NCBI GenBank assembly: GCA_022316685.1
Contig: JAKJHU010000016.1
Location: forward strand, 248,001-312,000
Direction of reading: 5' to 3'
Length of the DNA: 64,000 bases
DNA from: Progne subis subis
Lineage: Eukaryota; Chordata; Aves; Passeriformes; Hirundinidae
In this document: positions 48,740 to 61,776 of the stretch, piece by piece
How positions within the stretch are numbered: position 1 is the first letter of the stretch
How the letters are laid out: the number at the start of each line of letters is the position of its first letter
Notes under the pieces: model-generated
What the model was told of the DNA's origin: nothing
The model's input: the letters and a program-made list of their open reading frames with translations, nothing else
Databases searched by the model: none
Position numbers and translations under genes: made by a program

Positions 48740-51707
48740 TCTCTTGCTTCAAGAAAACAGATAGAGATGATCATCAAATGATTACATGTTTGCAGGCTGC
48801 AAACTAACCTCTGGAAAATAAGTCAGCTGTTGAAAAGCCTTGGTTTCACCATCCCTGCCCTCCTCCTGATCATGAGTTTCCCTTTCCTCCCTTACCATGA
48901 CAGTCACAGTTCTGCAGTGTGTGGCGAGCCTGAGCAGTGTTTCTGAGATGGCCTGTTGTAGGGGATCTGTCTCACCGTGGGTCCGTTGGTGAGCCCACTC
49001 CCACACAGGTCCAAGTGCACCAGCGATGACGGAGCTGTGGGACAGCCCACAGCTGTCCCGGTGTTGTTGGATGTTGCAGGGTGTCACATGATGGCTGTCA
49101 CCTAACAAGACATTCCTCTTGACCATGGGCTTCAGCTTAGTCAATGATGGATGATTTCCATGCCAAAGATAATTTGCTTGATAGTTTCAGACCGAAAATC
49201 TAAGCTTTGACTTCAAGTTGTGGGTCAAAGTTAAAAAGAAACTAAATGTTACTCTTAGCTGTTGAGGTACTGGTCTTTTTCAGGTAGAAATAGTTATTAC
49301 TGGCAAATGCTAGAGGAAAGCTTTCCTGTTTGTTTTGCATCCTACTTATATTTGCTTTTCTTTTGTCTATGTTTTCTTTCATAACTCGAAACTGTCCAAG
49401 AGAAAAAAGTAATTCAAAGTAGCCAGGTATGGCTGTTTTCTTTGTATTATATAGCTGCAAAGTTGATTGCAGTGTAAGAGTTTGTGATCTATAATACCAG
49501 TGCTGGGGAATGCTATAAAGGATTCTGCTGCTTCTCCTATATTTAACCTTCTTTGGGGGATATGTGTCAAGTGTTCCTTCTTTGTTCTTTACAGGAATAT
49601 CTTCATTAAAATTTCAGTTTAGTTACTTTAATATGTAATGATCATATCACGCTCTATGTAGTAAAAATGTCTTCCATAAGAGAGATGGAGACATCTCTTC
49701 TTGAAATTTTGTGTTTTGGAGGCTGCCCCCTTGGTAAGTGTATTGTTCTTAGACTTCATTTAAATTGTCACTGAGTGCTTTAAACATCAAAACTCTACAG
49801 GTTCATTTGGGGCAGTTTTTTGCAGTATATCATATAATCTCTTATGAACTGTAATATCATAAATTCATTTAGCATTTTTATTTGAGGGGACAATAAAATA
49901 CGGAAATACAGGCTGATATCCATCCCTCCACAATATGGACTAAGCTTTTGAATCTAGTGTTTCTCACCAGCTGTTCTGACTTGAGAGGTGTGGTCAGAAA
50001 TGAAGGCTGAGTTTAGATGCTAAAAAAGAAATGCTGAGCTTAGGTGTTAAAGAATAGTTGTAGCCTTCTGATTTAAGTCTTAAAGATAGTGGTTTTAGTC
50101 CCTTGTTGCTGGATGGTTTGCAGTGTAGAAGGTGCTGACTGTGGAACAACAAATCTTGCTGTGTGCTTTAGATTAGTGAATGCAATGTCTTAATCTCAAC
50201 AGCACATAAAGAAAGTAAATGAAGGAGACTTCATGTTACCTTGGCTCTCCGTCTGCAGCTTAATTTATGGAATAGCAAATTAATTCACTGTGAATAGTGA
50301 TGATACTTCAGATCAAAAAAAGATCATCTATTTTAAGAAATCTAGCTTTTGTTACGCAGCTTTTATCTTTTCTTTTTAAAGACTGCAGCTTGAAAAGCAA
50401 TAATATAATATTTACTCACAATAGGGTGCAATGTCTTTCATACTATGTTTGAATCCTGAAAACCTGTAGATTCACAGCATATTGAAGAAACATTGATCAA
50501 AGGCTTCTCTGTGTTCGAACTAGAACAAAGATAATTGCATCTGTTCTAAGTCATGCATTTTGTTATTGCTGTTAAAGATTCTGTTGGAAATTTTGGAAAT
50601 AGGAGTCCTTGGATGTGAAATCACCAAGGATATGGAAAACAATAAGTCAGCTATTACTGCTTCAGCTTTCAGTTTCTTTTATGAAAACCCACAGTGGGCA
50701 ACTGGGGGGAAAATCACAGACTGAAGATTGAAGGATGACATGGCAAGTGATCTGTTGCTTGCTCTGCCATGAGCACTGTTGAGTTCATAGTGAATGCCCT
50801 CAGACAAACGACTAGAGAGTCAATAAGTGCTTTCTGTTTCCTTTCATCACTATGAGGTGTTGGCACATCTCTATTTTACAAGACAAGGGGTACTCTTAAT
50901 GCATTCTCTGCACACTTAAACACACACGTTCTCTCCTTTCCTTCTTTAACTTGCACAAGATCAGAGCAAATGTCAGAAAGGGGAGACAGAAAAATACATA
51001 GATGTAAGTTCTGCTAAAGTGGATAACTCCGTAAACCATAAATCCATTAAGTAAACTACTCCCATAACTGGAGATGCTTCAGATTTGCTCATGTTATCTG
51101 AATAAATGTCCACATGCTCCTTTGGATGAAGCAGCTGTGTCGTATCTCCCTTCACTGAGGCCCAAGTTGTCTCAGAGCTGATATGAATGTGCCTGCACCT
51201 TACTTGCTCACTGGTGTGAACCAAAATGGAGCTCCATAGTCTGCCTGCCACAGAGGACTCCAGCACACCAAGGCGGGATACAGCCTGACAGCTGGAATTT
51301 GTGACCAACTCATACAGAAGGGGCAGATTGTTAATGGCAAGTTTATTGAAACCAGGAGCAACTTAATGAAGTAATTGGTAGGTTCTGTCAGCCCTCCCAA
51401 AGAAGTCTGAATATTCTTCAAAATATTCAGTGGAAGTTCTTGTCATGATGCAGGAGCTGGTGAAATAATTGGGGATGTGTTAGAGTGGTCCCTTGTCATC
51501 TTAAGATACGCGATTGTGAAGAGCACTAGCCTTATACTGGTATTTTTTCTCATGAGGCACAATTTCCTTGAAAGAATTGGAACAACCTGCAATTTCCATG
51601 ATTCTTCTGAGGGCGATGTCCTCCAGAGACAAATTAGGTGTGGGCATATATTCAACACCAAAGAGGAAGTGTGTTTAAATATAGCATTTAATCTACTTGG
51701 AAATTTA

Positions 51708-51739
51708 AAAAAAAAAAGAATTTAAAAAAAAAAAAAAAA
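51708..51739. repeat. Interrupted poly-A tract
   Basis: Two A-runs separated by GAATTT. Simple-sequence DNA. Confidence 0.75.
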
Positions 51740-53599
51740 GAGGAAGAAATATCAAGGTTGTAATCGCTAAATATAGATTGGAAAACTCAGAGGGACCCTC
51801 ATTTAGATTTTTCTTGGTTTGTTTGTTTTGGTGTTTAGTGGAAAAATATCAAGGTATTTTTGCCAATAACATAAAATTCTTCCTGTCTTGCTTCTTTTGA
51901 ATAAAACCTTTCACCTTCTTCGGTTGAAGGAAATATTTGAATGTTTGGGGTTTTCTCCTGTCTTTAGTTGTTTCTTCATATCCCCGTTGACTGCTCTGAA
52001 TGCAATGCTCCCTGTCACTAATTGTCAAAAGTGGAGTTTTGTAACAAATGGATTTTCTTTGTGTTTTCGAATTTCCCCCCAATTTTTGATGAGCTTTTCT
52101 TTTTAAGCCTGTACTGTTTTCTCTTCAATAATTGTCCTGTGTTTTGTTTTTCACATCTTCCCCAGTTGTGCTGTCTCTTGCTTTGGTGTGGCTTTAGCTA
52201 TAATTTTATAACCAGCAACACCCAACCTGTGACAGTTTTATTCCATTCACTATCATCCTCTGATAATGTTTTTACTCTTAGTTGCTGCGGTAAGAAATCA
52301 TCCAATAGTTTAGGGAATGTGACAAAAGTTACTAATGAATTGTTGAGTGTTACACTGATGAAAATCAAGGATTATTGTGATTTCAAGCTCTGTAGTTAGA
52401 GCTTGAAAGTTGAGCCACCATCTGTCTATCTGCAAGAGGTGCTGATTTTAAGAGAACATTGACATGCAGATTGTCAGGCCATTGTAGTAAATGTTCAAAA
52501 TATAATCATGTGTTTGCAGTTGGCAATCTAAAATGCAAATATGCCCAGTAAGCTTTTTCCCCCGTATTTTTTTATATGACTGATACAGGCAGAGAAGCCA
52601 GTCTGTAAAACCTTTATTAAATATAACTGTGGGAGGATATTGGCTTTCTCAGGGTCATTGTGAATTATGGTGCGAGAATACTCTTCCTTTCCCTGAGCTA
52701 CGTGATGGTCATGGGCATTGCCATTTATTCTTTGTTTGAAGCCCAGTCAAGGAGCATATATCGTTTATCTCCGCAGCTTAAATGCTTTCCAAAGGAAGTG
52801 GTATGGTTTCTTCTATTGTTTTTTGTGGGAATTTTTGTTGGGTTAGTTGGCTGGTTTATTTAATAAGGACTTTGGCCCCAGTACTCTTGAGTGAATGCAT
52901 AATACTGTGGAAATAGCAGCTGTTGTGCAAAAGGTCTCACCTGATGGTGCTCTAATGGGTAAAATGTAAAATGAGGAGCAGGCGCCCATGTTCCTTTCTG
53001 TAAGCAAATAAGTGAATTGGAGACTGGAGGAAAGTGTTCTTGGATTATCACTTCTGATGTAATGCATGGGCATGGCTGCAGACCTGCATTACTAGCCTTC
53101 GTGCCAAGAAGGGACATGGCTGGAGGCAGACCATAATCTTCAGTATTTCCTGGTTTGAGCTACATGTGTTCAGCATATTCAGGGTGATGATTACCCAGCA
53201 AGGGCCCCTCACTCCCAGGCAGTGCCATGTGAGGAGTCTGGAGCTGGGAAGGGCAGCAAGACTACAGAGCTGGCTGGGCAGCACCCACCAGCGCAACCTG
53301 GAGCATCCTTTCCACTGAGCTCTTAGTTGCCCATGGGGAACTGTTGGGGAACTGTTAAAACAGCTCCAGCTTTCTTCTTAGAAGAGAACTGATAAAGCTC
53401 ACTGAGAAAAGAGAGAAAACAATACCATTAGTGTTTAATCATTTATCTGTTTATGGATTATACTGATATATTTCAGACTGGGTGCTGATCCCTGCTTCGT
53501 GAATCTGAATTAGAGAAACAGAAATGGTAGCGCCTAATTAATTAAGTTTTAAGTATGGTTCAGTCTGTTGAAGGGAGCCCATTTGTACCTATCAGTGCT

Positions 53600-53629
53600 A
53601 TTAGCAGACATTTTAAAATGTCTGCTAAT
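53600..53629. repeat. Perfect 30-bp palindrome
   Basis: ATTAGCAGACATTTT (53600-53614) is followed without a spacer by its exact reverse complement (53615-53629). TAAT/ATTA homeodomain-type cores sit at both outer ends. A 15-base perfect arm is not expected by chance in 64 kb. Function is unknown. Confidence 0.9.
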
Positions 53630-54769
53630 TAATATGTGACAGAACAAATTAATGCAGTTGAGGTTAAAAGTGACTTTGTCTGGATGTAAATCATAGCAAC
53701 AAGATAAGCCAAGGTTTTCTAGGGTAATGAAAAAAGATCTCTTAATTTTAGAGAATATTTTAAACAATGCTGCTTAATAATCATTACCTTTCTTCCCACA
53801 ACCACGCTGTATTCATAATGTACCAGAAGTAATGCAGCCGCTGTTGAAATACATGAAAGTTATCACACAGTTTTGTAAAGGACTTGTTTTTAAAAAAAAT
53901 CCCTTTAAATAACTAACATGCAGAAATAAACACTTTCTTCTAAGAAGGTTTTGTTTTTCCATCTGCTTTCCTTGTAGTAATAGGAAAGTTTCTGTTTCTA
54001 AATTGCCTTGAAAATTTGGCTGAGGCCTGTGATGGTGGGTTAGACGAGTAAGAAGAGGGGCCCAAGCTTCTATTTCGGAACACTGGGCTGATATAGAAGA
54101 AAACTTTACTTGTCCTTAATGATTTAGAGCTTTTTTGCAAAAGATGTATCTACCATAATCTGGACTATTAGAATCAGTAGGAGCCCTGTAGTCCATGCTA
54201 ACATGGACACATTAATTTAAACCTGTTTCTGTTCTTCCTTCGATGTCTTCAATTATCTGTACTCCATTTTGGCCTATGCTTTATTATAGAAACTTCTTTT
54301 CATGGGCTCATAGGGAGCCCATGATCCACCATATTTCTTTTTTTGTGGACCGCATTAGGGCTCTTGAAAACTTAGGCAGTTGTCAATGGCAATTTATAAA
54401 AGCAAAAAGCTCTTTCCCTGTTGTTGTGGATGATCTGGTGCATCACAAAGATTTATTATCGGCATCCTAAAATAAGGCAGATATTTTGTAATCATGGCAA
54501 TGTGGCATTCGAAGAAAGGGAGTCATCTGTTTCCTTTTAACAGCTGGTTGAGTACAGAAGAGTTAGGCTTCAAGAAACAAAGTCTGGCTAGATTAATACT
54601 CTTTTCTAGTATGTAATTTTGGCCTAGGTTTTGGAAATCTCTTAAGTTTAATTAGCTTGGCAACTGCATTTGCAGATTCTAGTCTAGAGTGTTAACCCTT
54701 ATATCTTTATTTTCAAAATCTGGCTTGTGTTTTTACATATCAGAGAACCAATTGGAGGGCTGTTAACAT

Positions 54770-54839
54770 TTGTAAAAGCAATGTATTATTATTATTATTA
54801 TACAATTATTTAATTATTATATTGCATTGTAAAAGCAAT
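54770..54839. repeat. 13-base direct repeat flanking an (ATT)n tract
   Basis: TTGTAAAAGCAAT occurs at 54770-54782 and again at 54827-54839, enclosing a 44-base ATT-rich spacer. It could be a local duplication with microsatellite expansion between the copies. Confidence 0.7.
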
Positions 54840-57800
54840 TTTTTTTTCTGAGACCATGGTGGAGCCCTGTTTTGAACGAAATAATCAGATTCTGCCATGT
54901 TTCTTGTCTTTGAAAACATCAGCTCAGCCAAAATGCTAAAGAACATTGGATTCCAGCCATTTAGACATTCATATTAATACTGTTTTGAGAGATGAATTAT
55001 CAAAATAAGATGAGGTTACTCATTAGGTAAATATCTAACACTTATAAAATTGCAAATGCCAAAAAACACAGTAAAATTTTCGGTCCTAATTCAGTACATA
55101 CCAAAGAAAATAATTACTTTGTTAAACGAAGTGATGCCAAATATTTGTATCTAATATTTCAGCGCAGAGGTCAGTTAGCTTGGCTCTTTCTTTTGAAATG
55201 CAGCCATATCAATGTAACAGATTTTAGGTCAATGCTGATGGCTGTGCAGCGTTTGCTGTCCTGCACAGTTGAGTAGTTCACGTGAGTGTTTTGAAATCAT
55301 GTAAATAGCAACAGATGCAAAACTGTTTCCTGGATGTGTTTGTGTATACAGCTACAGATACATATATTTGAATCTGCTTATCTGATTCTAGCACAGAATA
55401 ATAAGTGGCTGATTAAATTGAGGGTATTTTGGGGTAAGGCGCTTACAGCCAATGTACTCAATCTAACACGTGTACTCCTTTATCGTTCGAGTACTGTATT
55501 TTAGGCATTTATTAAATACTATAAATTACACTGTAATCAATCAGATATTTGTCATTATACTGGTTACTAGTCATTCTTAGGTAAAGTAAATGCAAAAACA
55601 GAGCCCCCAACTCCTGTATTTTAAAATGCATTCTAAAACCAGTGAAAATTATAAATTCTCAGCGCCATCTTGGATTTTAGCTTTTTGAGAAAGAAATTTC
55701 CTGGGCAGGGCACCTTTGGTGATTAATTTATTTAGATATTTCTCTAATCAGTCAGTATACACTGGGAAGATAGTGTTGGTAGTCTTTTTGGGGAAAAGAT
55801 ACTATCTTTAAATCACAGGAATATATACATGTACATTTAAATTTTCTGATTGCCAACTTAAGCACAACCTTTCATTTCAGATAAAAGCATATATTGAACA
55901 CACTGAAATATTTTAGTAATAAGACCTGTCTAAAATTTTTGCAGGAGTAAAACTATACCTAGTTATATTCCTTTCCACCTTTTTGAAAACTTAGTGGAAA
56001 AAGCTAGTGTTGCAGCATGTCCAGTGATTCAGCAGGTGATGGTCATGATGGAAGCTTAGTTCCATATTCTAGAGATAAAAAACAACTTTCCACTTACACT
56101 GTGGTAGTTTGACACATTACCACAAGTTTAAATGAGGCATGGGGTGGATTGAGGGCTCCTTTCAGTCTTAGTTTATGTCTTAGACATAGCAATTGTCCTG
56201 TGTCCTTACTGATAAATAAAAATACTACAAATAATATAACTAAAGAAATTAATTGCTACATTGTTTCATATTTTTATTTTGTGCTGGGGATGGATCAAGC
56301 CTTTTTACTCTTCACTTCAGCAGCAGCAGCAGCAGGAGGGTTGTAATTCTGGGTTTTACTTCAGTCCCCAGGGGGAACTTCTGAGGTAATAAACCAGGTA
56401 AGATAATCTCTTGCCCACTGCATTAAGTAGGTAAATCTGTGCATAGTAGGTATGAAGTTCTGTAAATAATGCTGTCTCTGTGAATAACATCACTTTTAGC
56501 TGTCACTGTTATATCCAAGAGTTAGCAGTCTTCATAGAAGTTATTTGAGTGTATTTATGGATGGGATTCTACCTTGGTGCTCTGAGTGGTGCTGTGTGCC
56601 AGGAATACAGCACTGTAGTACCTCAGCTCGTGGGGCTTGGAGTCAACTGGGTCCTGGGGCCAGGGCAGGAAGGAGTGGGCACTTCCACTGCTGCCCCTGC
56701 CTTCTTCCCCGCTTCCAAGAAGCAGATCACTGAGTTTTGTAACAACAAGAAGGAAAAGAGGTCATAGATGTTGATGACAGCAAAATGAAAGGTAGGAAGA
56801 AACCGAGGAAAAGGTAGTAAAATGCTTATTAAAGTATTCAGCAAAAAAATACATACAGAGATAATAGGCTTCTTTCTCTCCAGCAGTTTAATATTATCCT
56901 TGGTAAGTTGAATTTCATTATTTTTGTCCTTGTTCCAGTTTAACTGAGCTGGGGCAATTATTTCTCAGGCAGTACTTCTTACAGAAGGTGTATTGAGTGA
57001 CAAAAATGCTGACTCATACAAGAAAAGAATGGTTGTGAAATGTTGAAATTATTAAGAGAGAAAACTAGTATTAATTTTACGTGTTATTACTTTCATTTGT
57101 TGCTATTCCTAAATCCAGCATGGGTTTTAGTGCTTGTTTTCCTTTCAGTGTCCATGAAAGTTTTATATGCTGGCTACTGTTACTGAATTTTCCTAAGAGC
57201 AGGACTTCACTCAACGCTTGTAAAGCTCCACGAATGTTTACCTATATTTGATGGTTCTGTGAGAACGTGAAGCTTTCCATAGAGTTAGTGCCTTAGTGAT
57301 GCTTCTTTACCATGGGGAGGCGGGGCAGGTATACGTGAGAGAGGAGAGCAGCTGCGCCAGTTAGAGCAGCTTGCACTGGAAAAAAAGAAATCGCAGCGTT
57401 GTAAGTCCTGCTACTCCTGAACGAGTAGTTTTGCTCACAGTTTTCCAAGGGCTTTTAGCTTAAGCCCTAGGGTCATTTACCATTTAAGTGTGCTTCCACC
57501 AGCAGTAGTAAATATGAAGCTAAACCGTGTGGGTGTGATGAGCAGAGTAAAACATGGGGTGATGAGCTGGGCAGGCGAGTGTGCAGTGGGAGTGCAGCCC
57601 GTTCCAACCAAAGGGGAGCTGGGCTGACAAGAGGGCTGTGTCAGGGAGGTGGGCAAAGCTGTGCTCGCAGTGAATAAACGTGCTGAGAAAAAGTGCAGCT
57701 GTGCTTTTTTAATATGCACTGCAGGAGATTTCAGCAGCCTGATGATATATCATGCATTAATGTTGAAAAGATAAACACATTTGGAGAGCACAGGAAGGCC

Positions 57801-59646
57801 TTGTGTTTTTATGTTAGCAGAATGCTTCCTAATGAATAGAACGTGCTGCTGGCTTCACAGAGCCATATGGCAGCTTTTCTAATTTTAGTTCAGTGCAGAT
57901 GCATAATTCTCCCTTGTTTTACCTCCTAAAACCTTCCTGAGATGTTGCATAGTTTTTCCTGTAAGACTTGATCTATAGTTTCTGGGGGAAAATATGTATT
58001 CAAGAGTCTAAGAGCTTCTTTGCTCTGGACAGATGTGTGCTGTGTGATGAAAGAGCAACCTCACTATATAATCACTTCCCTAAAATAGTAGCTAACTTTA
58101 TTCACAAGGATGGGATAAGCTGGTCTTAAAATTGATTGCTGAAATAGTCGCTGTTTCTTAGGCACTGGTGTTTTGAAAAATTGCTTGCTTTCAGGGAATA
58201 AAAACAACTTGTGTTGAGGCAATGGGAACTGGGTGAGAACGTGCATAGGGATATCAAGTTTCGAGTGAGCCATGGATCATAGTGCTTTGAATTACACAGC
58301 TACAAGGCAGAGCTGCTTTCCCTGTGGTTAACCAAGCATCAAAATAACTTGCACGTTCTTCACTGCTTTACTTCATCATGTGTAGTGATCCAAAACTACT
58401 CACGTTACCAAATACAATTTTTGGGGTTTTTTCTCTTCTGTGATTTATTCAAGTTGATACATTGGAAGGCACTTTCTGTACAGCCCTATTCATGTTAAAA
58501 ACCTCCTGTCCATTACCACATGACTACAATTACTTAGCAATAGTCATACACAGATGTTATTACATCTAATATTTGAAATGTTATTTAATCTAATACTCAG
58601 AACTGTAAGGTCAGCTAAAATATAGCCTTCGCTAAGTATACTTTCTATTATGTTGGCATTAATTTTTAGTACTGTATCTACCCTTATCCTCCGACAGTTA
58701 GATACTTCTGCAGTTTTCTTGATTGTTTGGATGCTATTTTTGCACAGCAATTCAGAAGGATCATGCAGGGCAAACTGAGATATATGAATTAGGCAAGACA
58801 AAAGTAGTTGGCTGATATGGACAAAAAATGGAGAAGTTGTTTTCAAGATACCTCCAGTGTAAAATTAAATTGCATATTTAAACTTTGTATAGCTTTTACA
58901 TTAACTTTCAAGTGATGTTCCTGTTACTGTTATAAGGATCTTGATTTGTATGATTTTTTTTTTTTTTTGAAGAGTGTAGAGTTGAGCTTTCTAGTATCAC
59001 TTATTAGAAATCTCTTTGTTTATATTTTTTTTACCTATTGTACAAAAAAAAAATGCGATTTGAGGTACTGTGGCATTTCCATAGCAATTACAAAAAAATT
59101 ACAGAGAGCAGGAATTATATATAGGGCTTCTGGGAAACCTGGTTTAAACAGCATTGGAAAATAACTTGAATTTACCTGTTACAGGGTTGGGCATTTTTTT
59201 GCTTGACCTTTTTCTTTGGTGGTTTTTAGAGCATGGATTCTTCCTTGTCCAGCATGTCACCAGCATCTCTCATGTTCGTCTTGCTCTGTGAAGAACCTTA
59301 AATGCTGGTCCAATGAAAAATAAGCTAAATCTGTTTTGATGCAAATTTTCTCTTTCAAATTATGCTTCATCTTTTTGAAATTCTCACAGAGGCTAAGTTT
59401 TGCTCTTTTAATTCAAAAATGCATTTTGGTTTTGCAGAGAGCATGAAGGGGAAAATATTTCTGTAGCGGATTTCCTTAAGGAAGTTGGAGCAGAGCTTGA
59501 ATACAGACAAAGAGTGCTTTTTGAGTGATTCAGCTGGTCCTGCCTGCCCACCTGTAGGAAAGTAGGATTTGAAACAACTAAGAGAACGGTGATGCCCATC
59601 AGTAACACTTCAGAGTCTGCTGTCAGAAATGCAGAGAAAACTGACA

Positions 59647-59705
59647 TAGCTTAAGTTGGGAGGATGGAAAACCAAGAAGGTTTTCCATCCTCCCAACTCA
59701 AGTTA
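59647..59705. repeat. Inverted repeat, 27-bp stem, 5-base loop
   Basis: The arms 59647-59673 and 59679-59705 form 25 Watson-Crick pairs, one G-T (59649/59703) and one mismatch (59653/59699), around the loop AAGAA. The inner 20 pairs are perfect. No transposon family is recognised. The sequence would fold into a tight hairpin in the NCOA2 pre-mRNA. Confidence 0.9.
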
Positions 59706-61702
59706 AAATGTAGTAGGAGACTTCCAATTATTGCTTTTGGCTTCTATTTCTCTGACTTGTGAATTTCTGTTAAATTAATGTGATTTCACAAAGGTTTGCT
59801 TTCAGAATCTGGAATGAGCTTTGAATAAAGCTTGAGGCTTCCCACTCATAAATTCATCAGAAAATATTTTTGAGGGCTTCTTTCTTTTCCTGCTTTATTC
59901 TGTATATTAAATGGAAAAGTAAATAACAGACTATGATCACTAGGAAGATGCCCATTGAAAATATTAATGTGTATTTTAGTATAATACTGCTTATGCAATT
60001 GTAAACATACCCACAGTTTAAAGTCTAAATTACACACATCACTAAAATACTACATAATTGGATGTATATATTCTTTGTAGTATGTCTCTCAGGGGTACTT
60101 GTATTTTATTTAAATTTTTCTCTCTCTCTAGGCTAAACTCTTAATTGAGCAGAGCTAATAATTATTTCATGTGCATGAAATTTATACTACTATAATTCAG
60201 ATAAAATATGCTTGATCCCTGGTAGCCATAAGGATGGGACCGGTTTCTAATACAACGCTCCCTCCCAATTGCAGTGCAGAATTCCCTCTATGGAGATGAA
60301 GCCATGGGAAGCCCCTCTCCGTCCTGCTCACTCCCTCTGGCAGCAAAAGGCTGTATTTCTCTGTCCACGCTCTTCCTCTGCTGCCCTTTGGCCACTGTTC
60401 CTGAAGGATACCTGGTTACACTTGGCTGACATTTAACAGGGGCATCGCTGTTGTAGCAGGAGGCATCCCTGGGAGGTGGGAGGTCACAGAACCAGCTCCC
60501 ACTCTCCATGGGGCTGCAGTGGCAAAATCTAGTGGCTGTGCTTAGTCAGAGGGTAACCCCAACAATTCCCATGGGCCTGGAAAAACGGGCTTCTGAGAGG
60601 CTTTGCAAGGTTGGGCCTCTACAGCTGTTTTCCTAAGCTTTGAAATTCAAAGATCATTAATCTAGTGTAGAGATTATCAACTCTCTGTGCTTTTGATTTC
60701 TTTGTTGGGCTCCCGTGAACTCAAAACCATGGAAGTTAAAAAGAGAAACTTTACATTTTCGCACTATCGCTTAACAACGGAAGCTGGAACTGTTAAGAAA
60801 AATGAACAGTACTGACTTGTGATAATGCATTATTTTGTCAGCATTAGAAATTTGTGTATCAATCATTGGTTTTTTTCCAGCCTTCCTGCAACAAATTTTT
60901 GTTGTCAGTTAGCCCCACGTGCTGTTATCCGCTGAGGGAAAGAATTGTATTTCAAGACATTCCTCATGACTGACTGTCAGGACGACACCACTAACAGGAT
61001 TGGCACTTAGTCTCTTGTGTGTGCTGAGGAAGTCTACACGAGGGGCTTTGTAATTCAGTCAAAAACGGATAATTTATTGCATAGCTGAACATTATTAGTA
61101 GCTGCTTGTTTATAGCAGTGGCGTAAATTACAGCTGGTCCTACTCAGAGGCTGGCTGAGGCCTAGGTTTGCTATACAATGCCACTTAAATTTAAGTGTGG
61201 CTTGTGGCCTGGATGTGTAGCCTCTTCTAAGCTCTCCAGCTACTTGAATTCTTACCCAATTGCATTACAGATCCAATTAGGAAGTCCATAATTTTGGAGC
61301 TCTTGTGATTTATACTGCTTTTCAGAGTGCCTAGCCAAAGTTCATGAGTAGTGTAGTGTACGTTGTCACCATCTCTGGGAAAAGTGGGTAGGTAGCGTTT
61401 GAGTATAAATAGCATTTTCGTATTTTCTCTGTTCATTGCACTTTTTCCTTGAGAAAGCACTGAGTTTATTGATTCTACAAAGATGTTGGGCCTTCTGAGG
61501 AAGAGTATAGAAGGGAAAAGAAAACGAAGAAGTCAAATGGTTGTGAGGGACAGCTGGTGATGAAGCAGAAGCAGTCAGGGATTAAGCAATCAAAATGGAG
61601 AAAACAGGGGAGTGGAGAGGAAAGCAGCAGCTCTCAGGAACTGGATGTGATATTTGAGAGATCCTTGGTCTGACCTGGTAGTGCAGCTTCTGTGTTGAAT
61701 AC

Positions 61703-61776
61703 TATTACAATAATTTAAAATGTCCTCTTTTTCATTTGTATGAAGGAAAAAGAGGACATTTTAAGTTATTGTAATA
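61703..61776. repeat. Near-perfect inverted repeat, 31-bp stem, 12-base spacer
   Basis: The left arm 61703-61733 pairs with 61746-61776 over 31 positions: 30 Watson-Crick pairs plus one G-T (61714/61765). The 12-base spacer can pair a little further. The outer ends are TA on both sides, as in a palindromic mariner-type MITE, but no family is recognised. It could also be a replication template-switch product or an intronic RNA hairpin. Confidence 0.9.

Noticed and set aside
48782..49144. 120-codon minus-strand open frame
   Set aside because: Looks like ordinary noncoding sequence downstream of the CR1 copy; no domain, promoter or splice evidence.
52022..52399. 125-codon + strand open frame rich in Phe, Ser and Cys
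   Set aside because: T-rich DNA translates to this composition by chance; no family recognised and no conserved motif.
54301..54323. 9-bp stem, 5-base loop hairpin
   Set aside because: About one such hairpin is expected by chance in a window this size.
56318..56345. CAG-repeat stretch after a TTCAG, considered as the next NCOA2 exon because that exon begins with an Ala-rich run
   Set aside because: The sequence following the (CAG)5 does not continue into the expected Asn-Ile-Asp-Glu-Val segment and meets a stop within a few codons; it is a short trinucleotide repeat.
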